Origin: Sphingomonas sanxanigenens DSM 19645 = NX02
GTDB taxonomy: Bacteria > Pseudomonadota > Alphaproteobacteria > Sphingomonadales > Sphingomonadaceae
DNA: 64,000 nucleotides
Assembly (NCBI RefSeq): GCF_000512205.2
Contig: NZ_CP006644.1
Coordinates: 4,354,501-4,418,500 of the forward strand
Direction of reading: 5' to 3'
Both the position numbers and the translations under genes were made by a program. This document shows, piece by piece, positions 52,263 through 60,685 of this stretch. Below the pieces are notes generated by a model that saw nothing but the letters and a program-made list of their open reading frames with translations, made no database searches and was not told the origin of the DNA. Each line of letters starts with the position of its first letter. The stretch's first letter is position 1.

Positions 52263-52924
52263 CACGCCGCCCCCGCGCCATAGACCGCGCGGCACACCGC
52301 CTCGCATTTGGCGAGATCGAGCCAGCCATCGGTGCGGATGCGCGATTCCATGTCGATCCAGTAGAGCGCGCCCGCCGGCGCCGCGATCCTTGCCAGCACG
52401 TGCGCAACCGTATCGGGGCCGAGCCCGCCCGAATAGCCGCAGAACGGCCCCGCCGCCGCGAGCGCCGGCCACGCATCGGGCCGCACGCCGGTGCCGAACG
52501 ACACGTCGAACAGCCAGTCGACGCCGGAGTCCGCCGGGAAGGCGCCGGTGCATTGCAGCACGGTGCGCACCCCGTGGCGGCGGCCGAAGCGCGCGGCGGC
52601 GGCGGTCTGCGCGGCATCGCTGCCGCCGAAGCCATGGTTCACCTGCACGCGCTGGACGCCCGCGGGCGCGCGATCCGCACCATCGGGATCGGCCACGATC
52701 GCGCGGGCATGCGCGCCGCAGACATGCGCCGCCCAGCGCAGCCCCTCCCCCGCCAGCAGCGCGCGGCGCGTCTCAGCATCGGGGAACAGCGCCTCGCCCG
52801 CGCGCGCCGGATCGACGAGCAGGCCCCATTCGATCGGATAGCGCGCCGACAGCGCCTGGAGGCCGGGCAGCAGAGCGGCGCGATCGACGCCGGTAAACGC
52901 GATGAAGGCGGGGGGCTGGATCAT
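52262..52924 (-). CDS. TrpF-like TIM-barrel protein of unknown role
   Basis: A 220-residue protein resembling phosphoribosylanthranilate isomerase. GYSGGLGPDTVAHVL (about 168-182) parallels the TrpF phosphate-binding SGGLNPENV, and WIDMESRIRTDGWLDLAKC parallels the VDVSSGVE...KD segment. An aspartate in WLFDVSFGTG is at the position of the catalytic acid, but the N-terminal catalytic cysteine (KICG in TrpF) is replaced (IAFTGVD). No tryptophan gene is nearby; it lies between nucleoside permease and nucleoside hydrolase genes. A role on ribosyl compounds is tempting, for example isomerising or opening the ribose ring, but unproven. Confidence 0.7.
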   Translation of the reverse strand: MIQPPAFIAFTGVDRAALLPGLQALSARYPIEWGLLVDPARAGEALFPDAETRRALLAGEGLRWAAHVCGAHARAIVADPDGADRAPAGVQRVQVNHGFGGSDAAQTAAAARFGRRHGVRTVLQCTGAFPADSGVDWLFDVSFGTGVRPDAWPALAAAGPFCGYSGGLGPDTVAHVLARIAAPAGALYWIDMESRIRTDGWLDLAKCEAVCRAVYGAGAA

Positions 52925-52934
52925 GCAGGGTCCG

Positions 52935-54203
52935 TCAGACGAGGGTGTGGAGGATGCCGACGATCGTCGCCGACAGGCAGGTGGTGAGGAAGGCGGCGGC
53001 GAGCGCGCGCAGGCCGAGCGAGACGATGTCCGCGCTGCGCTCCGGCGCCATCGCGGTCATCGCGCCGAGCAATATGGCGACGCTGCCGATATTGCCGAAG
53101 CTGCCCAGCGCATAGGTGAGCATCAGCACGCCCTTGGCGCTGACCGCATCGGCCGGCATCGCGACGAGCTTGCCATAGGCGATCACCTCGTTGAGCGCGA
53201 CCTTGGTGCCGAGCAGTTGTGCGGCGGCGGGCACATCGCCCGCCGGAAAGCCCATCGCCCAGGCGACGGGGGTGAAGATCCAGCCGAGGATACGGCCGGT
53301 GGCGAGCGGCGCGCCGCCGACGACGATGTTGGCCAGCATCATGTCGATGAGCGCGACCGTGCCGATGAAGGCGATCAGCAGCGCGGCGATGTTCACCGCC
53401 ATCTTCACCGCGCCCAGCGTGCCCTGCACCATCGCGTCGAGCCCGCTGCGATAGGGGCTGGTGAGCGCCACCGCCTCCGCCGCGCCGTCGCCGTCGCCGG
53501 GCGGTTCGGGCGGCACGATCGCCCGCGCCATCGCGATCGCCATCGGCGTGCTGATCAACGTCGCCGCCAATATATGGCCGAACGCGCCGGGCAGCCGCCG
53601 TTCCATCAGCAGGCCGAGCACGATCATCATCGATCCGCCGATCACCGAGAGCCCGTCGACCATCAGGATGAACAATTCGCCCCGGCTGAGCCGCGGCAGC
53701 AGCGGCCGGATCAGCAGCGGTGCCTCGATCATGCCCAGGAAGATGCAGGCGGAGGTGGAAACGCCGACCGCGCCGCTGACCCCGAACAGCCGGCTGAACA
53801 GCCAGGACGATCCGCGCACCAGCAGCCTCAGCGGCCCCCAGTGCCACAGCAAGGCGGAGAGCGCACCGACCAGCAGGATGGCGGGCAGCGCCTGCAGCCC
53901 GAAGACGAAGGTGGACGCGGCCGGGTTGGTCACCGCGAAGGGCGACGGACCACCGGCAAGATAGCCGAACACGAACTGCGCGCCGGTGGCCGCGGCGATC
54001 TGCAACGCCTCCACCCCACCCGCGAGCCAGCGAAAACCGCGCTCGACCGCCGGGATGCGCGTGAGCAGCGCCGCCAGCGCGATCTGCGCGAGCAGCCCGA
54101 AGCCGAGCAGCCGCCAGCCGAACGCCCGGCGGCACCCCGCGAGCGCCCAGGCCGCGAGCAGAAGCAGCGCCACGCCGACACCGGCCCGCAGAATCTCAGC
54201 CAT
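52935..54203 (-). CDS. Concentrative nucleoside transporter (CNT/NupC family)
   Basis: A 422-residue inner-membrane H+- or Na+-coupled nucleoside symporter with about ten helices. Family motifs include FVFGLQALPAILLVGALSALL, the helix-hairpin GVSGAVGVSTSACIFLGMIEAPLLIRP (contains the conserved Glu of the substrate site), LFILMVDGLSVIGGSMMIV and a C-terminal YALGSFGNIGSVAILLGAM. It is first in a four-gene operon, 10 bases ahead of the TrpF-like gene. A LacI-type operator lies 16 bases upstream of its start. This is the strongest evidence that the locus serves nucleosides. Confidence 0.93.
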   Translation of the reverse strand: MAEILRAGVGVALLLLAAWALAGCRRAFGWRLLGFGLLAQIALAALLTRIPAVERGFRWLAGGVEALQIAAATGAQFVFGYLAGGPSPFAVTNPAASTFVFGLQALPAILLVGALSALLWHWGPLRLLVRGSSWLFSRLFGVSGAVGVSTSACIFLGMIEAPLLIRPLLPRLSRGELFILMVDGLSVIGGSMMIVLGLLMERRLPGAFGHILAATLISTPMAIAMARAIVPPEPPGDGDGAAEAVALTSPYRSGLDAMVQGTLGAVKMAVNIAALLIAFIGTVALIDMMLANIVVGGAPLATGRILGWIFTPVAWAMGFPAGDVPAAAQLLGTKVALNEVIAYGKLVAMPADAVSAKGVLMLTYALGSFGNIGSVAILLGAMTAMAPERSADIVSLGLRALAAAFLTTCLSATIVGILHTLV

Positions 54204-54213
54204 GAAGCGCTTC
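54204..54213. promoter_or_regulatory. Second palindrome next to the permease start
   Basis: GAAGCGCTTC is a perfect 10-bp dyad fitting AANCGNTT and directly precedes the permease ATG. GGAAG within it is also the probable ribosome site, so the symmetry could be coincidence; binding of the LacI protein here would block translation initiation as well. Confidence 0.3.
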
Positions 54214-54218
54214 CATTA

Positions 54219-54230
54219 TGAAACGTTTCA
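54219..54230. promoter_or_regulatory. LacI-type operator of the nucleoside operon
   Basis: TGAAACGTTTCA is a perfect 12-bp palindrome with the central CG typical of LacI-family operators. It sits between the divergent permease operon and the LacI gene, in a strikingly AT-rich stretch for this genome. The core is shared with the site upstream of the TonB receptor. Confidence 0.65.
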
Positions 54231-54332
54231 CTTTAATTGTCCCCGCTGTCAACCGCAGCGGGCTGCATCTTCTATTCTCGTCAGCAAGGCGAGCGTCTAA
54301 TCCGGTGGGTGGCAGCGGAAGGAAGGCCGAGG

Positions 54333-55328
54333 GTGGAGCAGAAGAAGGCGACCAAACGTCCCACGCTGAAGGAATTGGCGAGCGAGGCCGGCGTCTCCGT
54401 CGCCAGCGCCTCCTATGCGCTCAACGGCACCGGATCGGTGGGCGAGAAGACGCGCGAGCATATCCTCGAGGTCGCGCGGCGCATCGGCTATCGCCAGAAC
54501 GCGGCGGCGCGGGCGATGAAGATCGGCCGCTCGGGCACGATGGGGCTGGTGGTGCCCGATCTCACCAACCCCTTCTTCCCCAGCCTGGCCCAATCGGTGA
54601 TCCAGACCGCACGTGCCCATGGCTATGGCGTGTTCGTGACCGACACCGAGGGCGACGAGGCGCTGGAGGGCGCGGCGCTGGCGATGCTCGCCGATCGCGG
54701 CGTCGACGGCGTGATCTGGTTCCCGGTGCGCGACCATGACAGTTCCGGCGGCGCGCTGGAGGGCATCCCGACGATCGTCATCGACCGCGCGCTCCCCGGC
54801 TTCGACGGCGTCGTCGCCGATTGCGCCGAGGGCGGCCGCCTCGCCGCGCGCCACCTGCTCGACGCCGGCCACCGGCGCATCGGCATCATCTCCGGGCCGG
54901 ACGACATCCTCTCGATGCGCCAGCGCTGCGAGGCGGCGCGCGCGCTGGTGGCGGCGGAGGGCGAGCTTGCCTTCTTCGCGCACAACGCCTTCTCGATCGA
55001 CCTCGAACCCGCCGTCGCCGCCGCGCTCGACACGCCCGGCCTCACCGCGGTGTTCGCGGGGGCGGACGTGATCGCGGTCGGCGTGCTGCGTCACCTCGCG
55101 GCGACCGGCCGCCGCGCGCCCGACGACCTCTCGGTGGTCGGTTTCGACGACATCCCCTGGTCCGAACTCACCACCCCGCCGCTGACCACGATCGACCTGC
55201 CGCTGCAGTCGATGGCGAACGAGGCGGTCGAGGCGCTGGTCCGCAAGATCGAACGCGGCACCGGCACCAGGCGCACGGTCACGGTCGATACCGGGCTCGT
55301 CAAGCGCGCGACGGTGCGGCGGATCTAG
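54333..55328 (+). CDS. LacI-family repressor of the nucleoside genes
   Basis: A 331-residue regulator. GTG start at 54333 after GGAAGG; the longer frame from 54237 lacks a ribosome site and crosses the operator region. The HTH is PTLKELASEAGVSVASASYALNG (about 10-32) with the hinge-helix region NAAARAMKIGRSG. The periplasmic-binding-like ligand domain has MGLVVPDLTNPFFPSLAQ, GVDGVIWFPV, HRRIGIISGP and LSVVGFDDIPWSELTTPPLTT. It is divergent from the permease operon with the operator between. Inducer is presumably a nucleoside, ribose or a phosphorylated product. Confidence 0.9.
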   Translation: MEQKKATKRPTLKELASEAGVSVASASYALNGTGSVGEKTREHILEVARRIGYRQNAAARAMKIGRSGTMGLVVPDLTNPFFPSLAQSVIQTARAHGYGVFVTDTEGDEALEGAALAMLADRGVDGVIWFPVRDHDSSGGALEGIPTIVIDRALPGFDGVVADCAEGGRLAARHLLDAGHRRIGIISGPDDILSMRQRCEAARALVAAEGELAFFAHNAFSIDLEPAVAAALDTPGLTAVFAGADVIAVGVLRHLAATGRRAPDDLSVVGFDDIPWSELTTPPLTTIDLPLQSMANEAVEALVRKIERGTGTRRTVTVDTGLVKRATVRRI

Positions 55329-55351
55329 CGCGCGCCGGTCCACATTCGAAT

Positions 55352-55367
55352 TGTCCCGCCCGGGACA
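55352..55367. promoter_or_regulatory. Perfect dyad TGTCCCG-CC-CGGGACA before the aldolase-like gene
   Basis: A 7-bp perfect inverted repeat with 2-base spacer in the 101-base gap between the LacI and class II aldolase genes. It could be a terminator hairpin of lacI (24 bases after its stop, followed by GTCTTC) or an operator of the next gene. The tiny loop favours DNA binding over RNA hairpin, but both remain possible. Confidence 0.4.
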
Positions 55368-55429
55368 GTCTTCGGCCGCTGTCCGTGCGATGCCTGGCGC
55401 ACAACGAGACACCGGGAAAGGATCGAGAC

Positions 55430-56206
55430 ATGGCAACCGCGTTGAAGCCCGCGCGCGTGCGCGACACCGTATCGGCGGAGGAATGGGCGCTGCGCGTCGA
55501 TCTTGCCGCGGCCTATCGGCTGGTCGCGCTCTACGGGTGGGACGATCTGATCTTCACCCACCTCTCCGCCCGCGTGCCGGGGCCGGAGCATCATTTCCTG
55601 ATCAATCCCTACAACATGATGTTCGAGGAGATCACCGCATCCTCGCTGGTGAAGATCGACATCGAGGGCAACACGGTGATGGACACGCCCGCGCCGGTCA
55701 ATCGCGCCGGCTTCGTGATCCATTCGGCGATCCACGCCGCGCGCGCGGATGCGACCGCGGTGCTCCACCTCCACACGCCGCACGGCCAGGCGGTGTCGGC
55801 GATGGCGGTCGGCCTGCTGCCCCACACCCAGACCGCGATGATCGCGGTCCACGACGTCGCCTATCACGACTTCGAGGGCATCGCGACCGAACTGGACGAG
55901 CGCGAACGGCTGGTCGCGGACCTGGGTGACCGCCACACGATGATCCTGCGCAACCATGGGACGCTGACGGTCGGCGCCACCGTCGCCCAGGCCTTCCTGC
56001 GCATGTATTTCCTCGAACGCGCGTGCGAGGCGCAGGTGATGATGCTGACGGTGGGCCGCGACGGGCTCAACACCCCCAACCAGGGCGTCGCCGAAAAGGT
56101 CGAGGCGCAGACCTCGGGCGCGGCGATGACGGTGGTGCCGGACCGGCTGGCCTGGCCGGCGCTGCTGCGCAAGCTCGACCGGATCGATCCGGGGTTTCGG
56201 GATTGA
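55430..56206 (+). CDS. Class II aldolase/adducin-family protein
   Basis: A 258-residue protein of the fuculose-phosphate-aldolase fold. AAAGGA precedes the ATG. Zinc-binding histidines appear in VLHLHTPHGQAVSAM (about 108-122) and in RNHGTLTVGATVAQAF (about 182-197). The N-terminal region LYGWDDLIFTHLSARVPGP is typical of the adducin-like subgroup. Many such proteins without an adjacent kinase have no proven aldolase activity. It follows the LacI gene on the same strand but a dyad lies between, so membership of the nucleoside regulon is uncertain. Confidence 0.82.
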   Translation: MATALKPARVRDTVSAEEWALRVDLAAAYRLVALYGWDDLIFTHLSARVPGPEHHFLINPYNMMFEEITASSLVKIDIEGNTVMDTPAPVNRAGFVIHSAIHAARADATAVLHLHTPHGQAVSAMAVGLLPHTQTAMIAVHDVAYHDFEGIATELDERERLVADLGDRHTMILRNHGTLTVGATVAQAFLRMYFLERACEAQVMMLTVGRDGLNTPNQGVAEKVEAQTSGAAMTVVPDRLAWPALLRKLDRIDPGFRD

Positions 56207-56266
56207 GGACCAGGGGGCTGAAGGCTGTGGTTCGCTTCCCCGCCGCGCGCCTCGCCTGACCGGGGC

Positions 56267-57289
56267 TTACTTCGCCCCCTCGTCCGCATCGACCACCGTC
56301 AGTTCCTGCCCGGACGAGGCGGCGGCGAGGCTGTCCGGCGTGACGATGGCGATCACGCCGGGCTGAAGGATGGCGCGCAGCGACGTCTGGAACAGGTCGG
56401 GCAGGCGCAGCCGTGCGCGCTCGCTGCTGCTGACGGCACGGCCTGCGCCGCCGCCGCCGCCGCTCCCCAGATCCAGCCAGCGAAACTCGCCGTCTTCGAT
56501 TCCGGCCAGCGCATAGACGCCGAGCCCCGTCACCGCGCCGGCGATCTCCACCGGGGCGGTGCCGATGCGCACGCCGTTGCGCAGCACGATGATGCGGCGA
56601 TCGGCGGCGCTGACCACGATCGAGACCGGCCCCGTGGGCGCGGCGGCGGGCACCCATTCGGTGGCATCATCGGGTGCGGGGGCGGCGTTCGCGCGCCGGC
56701 CCGCGTCGAGGAAGTCCGGCGTCGGCGCGATGCGCGGCACCGCCTCCTCGCCGCTGACCAGCACGGTCATGCCCAGCCGCGTCACGCCATAGAGGATGCG
56801 CGCGAACGCGATCGGCAGCCGCACGCAGCCGTGCGAGGCGGGATAGCCCGGCAGGTTGCCGGCGTGCAGCGCGATCCCGTCCCACGTCAGCCGCTGCATG
56901 AACGGCATCGGTGCGCTGTCGTAGAGGTTGGACGCGTGATCGACATCCTTCTGCAGGATCGTGAACACGCCGGTCGGCGTCTCATGCCCGGCCTTGCCGG
57001 TCGACACCGTCGAGACGCCGATCGGAATGCCGTTGCGATAGACGATCGCGCGCTGCGCGCGGATGCTCACCACCAGCAGGATCGGCCCGTCGGGCGCCAA
57101 TTCGGGCAGCCAGACATAGTCCCCGGCGCGCATGTCGCGGATACGATCGGCGAAGCCGCCTTCGGTCGCGGCCGGCGCCGATTCCTGCGCCATGGTTCGT
57201 CCGCCCAGCAGCAGAACGGCGCCGAGCAAACCGGTTCCCGCCAGCAGCGCGCGCCGCGTGCCTTCCGCATCTTCCGTCGATCCGAGCAT
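56267..57289 (-). CDS. L,D-transpeptidase (YkuD domain), Tat- or Sec-exported
   Basis: A 340-residue cell-wall enzyme. The ATG at 57289 after GGAG is chosen; the longer frame upstream is antisense of the divergent gene. The N-terminus has TRRALLAGTGLLGAVLLLGG, which looks like a twin-arginine signal, although lone RR motifs are not proof. The YkuD domain (about 70-180) contains IALHAGNLPGYPASHGCVRLP with the catalytic His and Cys in SHGC. A second, YkuD-N-like repeat in the C-terminal half (GPVSIVVSAADRRIIVLRNG) repeats the beginning of the domain but lacks the catalytic motif. It probably makes 3-3 cross-links or attaches proteins to peptidoglycan. Confidence 0.85.
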   Translation of the reverse strand: MLGSTEDAEGTRRALLAGTGLLGAVLLLGGRTMAQESAPAATEGGFADRIRDMRAGDYVWLPELAPDGPILLVVSIRAQRAIVYRNGIPIGVSTVSTGKAGHETPTGVFTILQKDVDHASNLYDSAPMPFMQRLTWDGIALHAGNLPGYPASHGCVRLPIAFARILYGVTRLGMTVLVSGEEAVPRIAPTPDFLDAGRRANAAPAPDDATEWVPAAAPTGPVSIVVSAADRRIIVLRNGVRIGTAPVEIAGAVTGLGVYALAGIEDGEFRWLDLGSGGGGGAGRAVSSSERARLRLPDLFQTSLRAILQPGVIAIVTPDSLAAASSGQELTVVDADEGAK

Positions 57290-57501
57290 AGCATCTCCAT
57301 GATCCCTGCGCGCCTCAGCGGCGTGCGGCGGCGTTGCGCGAGCGCGTTGGTATCGAACATGCCGGGTCTCCGCCATCGCCCGTGCCGCGGCACCGCGAGA
57401 ATCCGTATGTTTACGTATCGGCCGCCAGCGATGCCCGCGGCTATCATCAACTGGGGAAAAGCGCGCTGACCAGAAAGCGCCCTGGCCAGGAGGCACGACC
57501 G

Positions 57502-59262
57502 GTGACGATCGACGAGGAGACGCCGGCGAGCCCCGATCCGCTGGACGGCATCGCCCAAACGCTGGATCGCACGGCAGCGGCGACGATCGCGCAGATGACC
57601 AACGGGCTCTCGCCCGCCACCATGCTGCTCGCCGCCACCGACTGGGCGGCGCATCTCGCGCGCTCGCCCGGCAAGCAGATGCTGCTCGGCGCCAAGCTGG
57701 CGCGCAAATATCTGCGTCTGTTCGATTATGCCGCGCGCAGCGCCCACGATCCAGCGGCAGCACCGGCGATCGAACCGCTGCCGCAGGACCGGCGCTTCGC
57801 CGATCCGGCCTGGGCGCAGCCGCCGTTCAACCTCATCGCGCAGGGCTTCCTGCTCAACCAGCAATGGTGGCACGCCGCCACCACCGGCATCGGCGGCGTT
57901 TCGAGGCATCATGAAGACATCATGGCCTTCGCGACGCGGCAGCTGCTGGACATGTTCGCCCCCACCAATTTCCTCGCCACCAACCCGGTGCTCCAGCGCC
58001 GCATCGCGGAGACCGGCGGCAGATGCCTGGCGGACGGCTTTGCGCATCTGGTGGAGGATGCCCAGCGCATCATCCGCGGCGCGCCGCCGGTGGGCGCGGA
58101 AGCGTTCAAGGTCGGCGAGACGGTGGCGACCGCACCCGGCAAGGTGGTCTGGCGCAACCGGCTGGCCGAACTGATCCAATATGCGCCGACGACAGCGACG
58201 GTCCGGCCCGAACCGGTGCTGATCGTGCCGGCCTGGATCATGAAATATTACATCCTCGACCTGTCGCCGGAGAATTCGCTGGTCCGCTGGCTGACCGGCC
58301 AGGGCTATACCGTGTTCATGCTTTCCTGGCACAACCCGGCCAGCGCGGACCGGGACCTCGACCTTGACGATTATCGCCGGATGGGGCCGATGGCGGCGCT
58401 CGATGCGATCGTGGCGATCACCGGCAGCGCGACAATCCATGCCGCGGGCTATTGCCTGGGCGGCACCCTGCTGTCGATCGCCGCCGCGGCGATGGCGCGC
58501 GACGGCGACGATCGCCTTGCCAGCCTGACATTGCTCGCCGCGCAGACCGAGTTCAGCGAGCCGGGCGAACTCGGCCTGTTCATCGACGAGGCGCAGCTCG
58601 ACCTGCTGCGGGCGATGATGTGGAGCCGCGGCTATCTGGACAGCGGCGAGATGGGCGGCGCCTTCCAGATGCTGCGCTCCAACGACCTCGTCTGGTCGCG
58701 CGTGCTGCAGACCTATCTGATGGGCGAGCGCGAACCGATGATCGACCTGATGGCGTGGAACGCCGACGGCACGCGCATGCCCTATGCGATGCACAGCGAC
58801 TATCTCACCCGGCTGTTCCTCGCCGACGATCTCGCCGAGGGGAGGCTGAAGGTGGAGGGCCGCAGCATCGCGCTGAGCGCGATCCGCGCGCCGATGTTCG
58901 TGGTGGGCTCCGAGCGCGACCATGTCGCACCGTGGCGCTCGGTCCACAAGATCCACCTGCTCACGGGCGCCGAGATCCGTTTCGTGCTCACCAGCGGCGG
59001 CCACAATGCCGGCATCGTTTCCGAGCCCGGCCGCAACGGCCGGCGCTATCGCGTGCTGACCCGGGAGGCGGACGGTGCCGCCTGCGACCCCGACGACTGG
59101 ATGGCGCGCGCCGAACGCCAACAGGGCAGCTGGTGGCCCGAATGGGGCCGCTGGCTGGACGCCCGCTCGAGCGATCCGGTGCCGCCGCCGCCGCTCGGTG
59201 CGCCCGACGAAGGCTATCCCGCGCTCGGCGACGCCCCCGGTCGCTACGTTCTGGAGCAATAG
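57502..59262 (+). CDS. phaC: Poly(3-hydroxyalkanoate) synthase, PhaC-like
   Basis: A 586-residue protein of the PhaC alpha/beta-hydrolase family. A GTG at 57502, 8 bases after CAGGAGG, is the chosen start. PhaC_N covers about 90-260 (PPFNLIAQGFLLNQQWW, FLATNPVL). The lipase-like box GYCLGG holds the catalytic Cys318; the aspartate is in VVGSERDHVAPW and the histidine in TSGGHNAGIV. It heads an operon with a MaoC-phosphotransacetylase, acetate kinase, FabI and phospholipase A. No phaA, phaB or phasin gene is nearby, so it may act on hydroxyacyl-CoA made by the MaoC domain. A true polymer-making activity is likely but not proven. Confidence 0.88.
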   Translation: MTIDEETPASPDPLDGIAQTLDRTAAATIAQMTNGLSPATMLLAATDWAAHLARSPGKQMLLGAKLARKYLRLFDYAARSAHDPAAAPAIEPLPQDRRFADPAWAQPPFNLIAQGFLLNQQWWHAATTGIGGVSRHHEDIMAFATRQLLDMFAPTNFLATNPVLQRRIAETGGRCLADGFAHLVEDAQRIIRGAPPVGAEAFKVGETVATAPGKVVWRNRLAELIQYAPTTATVRPEPVLIVPAWIMKYYILDLSPENSLVRWLTGQGYTVFMLSWHNPASADRDLDLDDYRRMGPMAALDAIVAITGSATIHAAGYCLGGTLLSIAAAAMARDGDDRLASLTLLAAQTEFSEPGELGLFIDEAQLDLLRAMMWSRGYLDSGEMGGAFQMLRSNDLVWSRVLQTYLMGEREPMIDLMAWNADGTRMPYAMHSDYLTRLFLADDLAEGRLKVEGRSIALSAIRAPMFVVGSERDHVAPWRSVHKIHLLTGAEIRFVLTSGGHNAGIVSEPGRNGRRYRVLTREADGAACDPDDWMARAERQQGSWWPEWGRWLDARSSDPVPPPPLGAPDEGYPALGDAPGRYVLEQ

Positions 59263-59265
59263 ACC

Positions 59266-60675
59266 ATGATCGCCCCCGAGATGATCGAGAACCGGATCTT
59301 CGACGAGATCGCGCTCGGCGACAGCGCCAGCGTGACGCGCACCCTGTCGATGAAGGACATCCAGCTCTTCGCGCTGGTTTCGGGGGACGTGAACCCCGCG
59401 CATCTCGATGCCGGTTATGCGCAAGGCGACATGTTCCGCCGCGTCATCGCGCACGGCATGTGGGGCGGCGGGCTGATTTCCGCGGTGCTCGGCACCGAAT
59501 TGCCCGGCCCCGGCACCATCTATCTCGGCCAGTCGCTGCGCTTCCTGCGCCCCGTCGGCATCGGCGATGCGATCACCGCGACGGTCACCGTCACCGAGAA
59601 GCGCGAGCATGGCCATGTGCTGCTGCTCGATTGCCGCTGCACCAATCAGAAGGGTGAGGATGTGATCGACGGGGTGGCCGAGGTGAAGGCGCCCACCGAG
59701 CGCGTCAGCCGGCCGCGCGTGGCGCTGCCCGACATCCGTCTTTCCGACCATGACGGCTATCGCCGGCTGCTGGAGGCCGCATCGGGCGCGCCGTTGACGA
59801 CCGCGGTCGCCCACCCCTGCTCCGCCGCCGCGCTCGCCGCCGCGGTGGAAGCGGCCGAGGCCGGGCTGATCGTGCCGATCCTCATCGGCCCCGAGGCGCG
59901 CATCCGCGCCGCCGCGCAGGAGGCGGGCAAGGACATCTCGGCGCTTCGCATCCTCCCCGCCGCGCACAGCCACGATGCCGCCGCCAGGGCGGTGGAACTG
60001 GTGCGATCGGGCGAGGCGGAGCTGCTGATGAAGGGATCGCTGCACACCGACGAACTGATGGCCGCGGTCGTCGCCCGCGCGACCGGGTTGCGCACCGAAC
60101 GGCGGATCAGCCACGCCTATGTGATGGACGTACCCGGCCATCCCGATCCGCTGATCATCACCGACGCGGCGATCAACATCGCACCGACATTGGAGGAAAA
60201 GGCGGACATCATCCGCAACGCGATCGACCTCGCGCATGTCATCGGCATCGCCCGGCCCAAGGTCGCGATCCTCTCCGCGGTCGAAACCGTGAACCCCGCC
60301 ATCCCCAGCACGCTCGATGCCGCGGCGCTGTGCAAGATGGCGGAGCGCGGCCAGATCGGCGGCGCGCTGCTCGACGGCCCCCTGGCCTTCGACAATGCGA
60401 TCAGCGAGGCGGCGGCCCGCGAGAAGGGCATCGTCTCGCCGGTCGCGGGCAAGGCCGAGATCCTCGTCGTGCCCGATCTCGAAGCGGGCAACATGCTCGC
60501 CAAGCAGCTCACATTCCTCGGCGGGGCCGATGCCGCCGGCGTGGTGCTGGGCGCGCGCGTGCCGATCATCCTCACCAGCCGGGCGGACAGCCTGCGCACC
60601 CGCCTCGCCTCCTGCGCGGTGGCGGTGCTGCTGGCGCGCGCCGCGACCAAGGCGGCGCCCGGGGTGCCGGCATGA
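59266..60675 (+). CDS. Bifunctional MaoC-type enoyl-CoA hydratase / phosphate acetyl(butyryl)transferase
   Basis: A 469-residue fusion. The hotdog MaoC domain (about 1-145) carries the hydratase-2 motif FALVSGDVNPAHLDAGYA with the catalytic Asp and His, and HGMWGGGLISAVLG. The PTA/PTB domain (about 165-460) contains GLIVPILIGPEARIRAAA, ELLMKGSLHTDELM, AILSAVETVNPAIPSTLDA and GALLDGPLAFDNAIS. It would turn enoyl-CoA into (R)-3-hydroxyacyl-CoA and swap CoA for phosphate. The next gene, acetate kinase, would take the acyl phosphate to make ATP. It begins 3 bases after the phaC stop. Confidence 0.93.
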   Translation: MIAPEMIENRIFDEIALGDSASVTRTLSMKDIQLFALVSGDVNPAHLDAGYAQGDMFRRVIAHGMWGGGLISAVLGTELPGPGTIYLGQSLRFLRPVGIGDAITATVTVTEKREHGHVLLLDCRCTNQKGEDVIDGVAEVKAPTERVSRPRVALPDIRLSDHDGYRRLLEAASGAPLTTAVAHPCSAAALAAAVEAAEAGLIVPILIGPEARIRAAAQEAGKDISALRILPAAHSHDAAARAVELVRSGEAELLMKGSLHTDELMAAVVARATGLRTERRISHAYVMDVPGHPDPLIITDAAINIAPTLEEKADIIRNAIDLAHVIGIARPKVAILSAVETVNPAIPSTLDAAALCKMAERGQIGGALLDGPLAFDNAISEAAAREKGIVSPVAGKAEILVVPDLEAGNMLAKQLTFLGGADAAGVVLGARVPIILTSRADSLRTRLASCAVAVLLARAATKAAPGVPA

Positions 60676-60685
60676 AAGCGCCAAA

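Noticed and set aside
52262-52924. Calling the TIM-barrel protein phosphoribosylanthranilate isomerase
   Set aside because: The catalytic cysteine is missing and no trp gene is present, so only the fold resemblance is kept.
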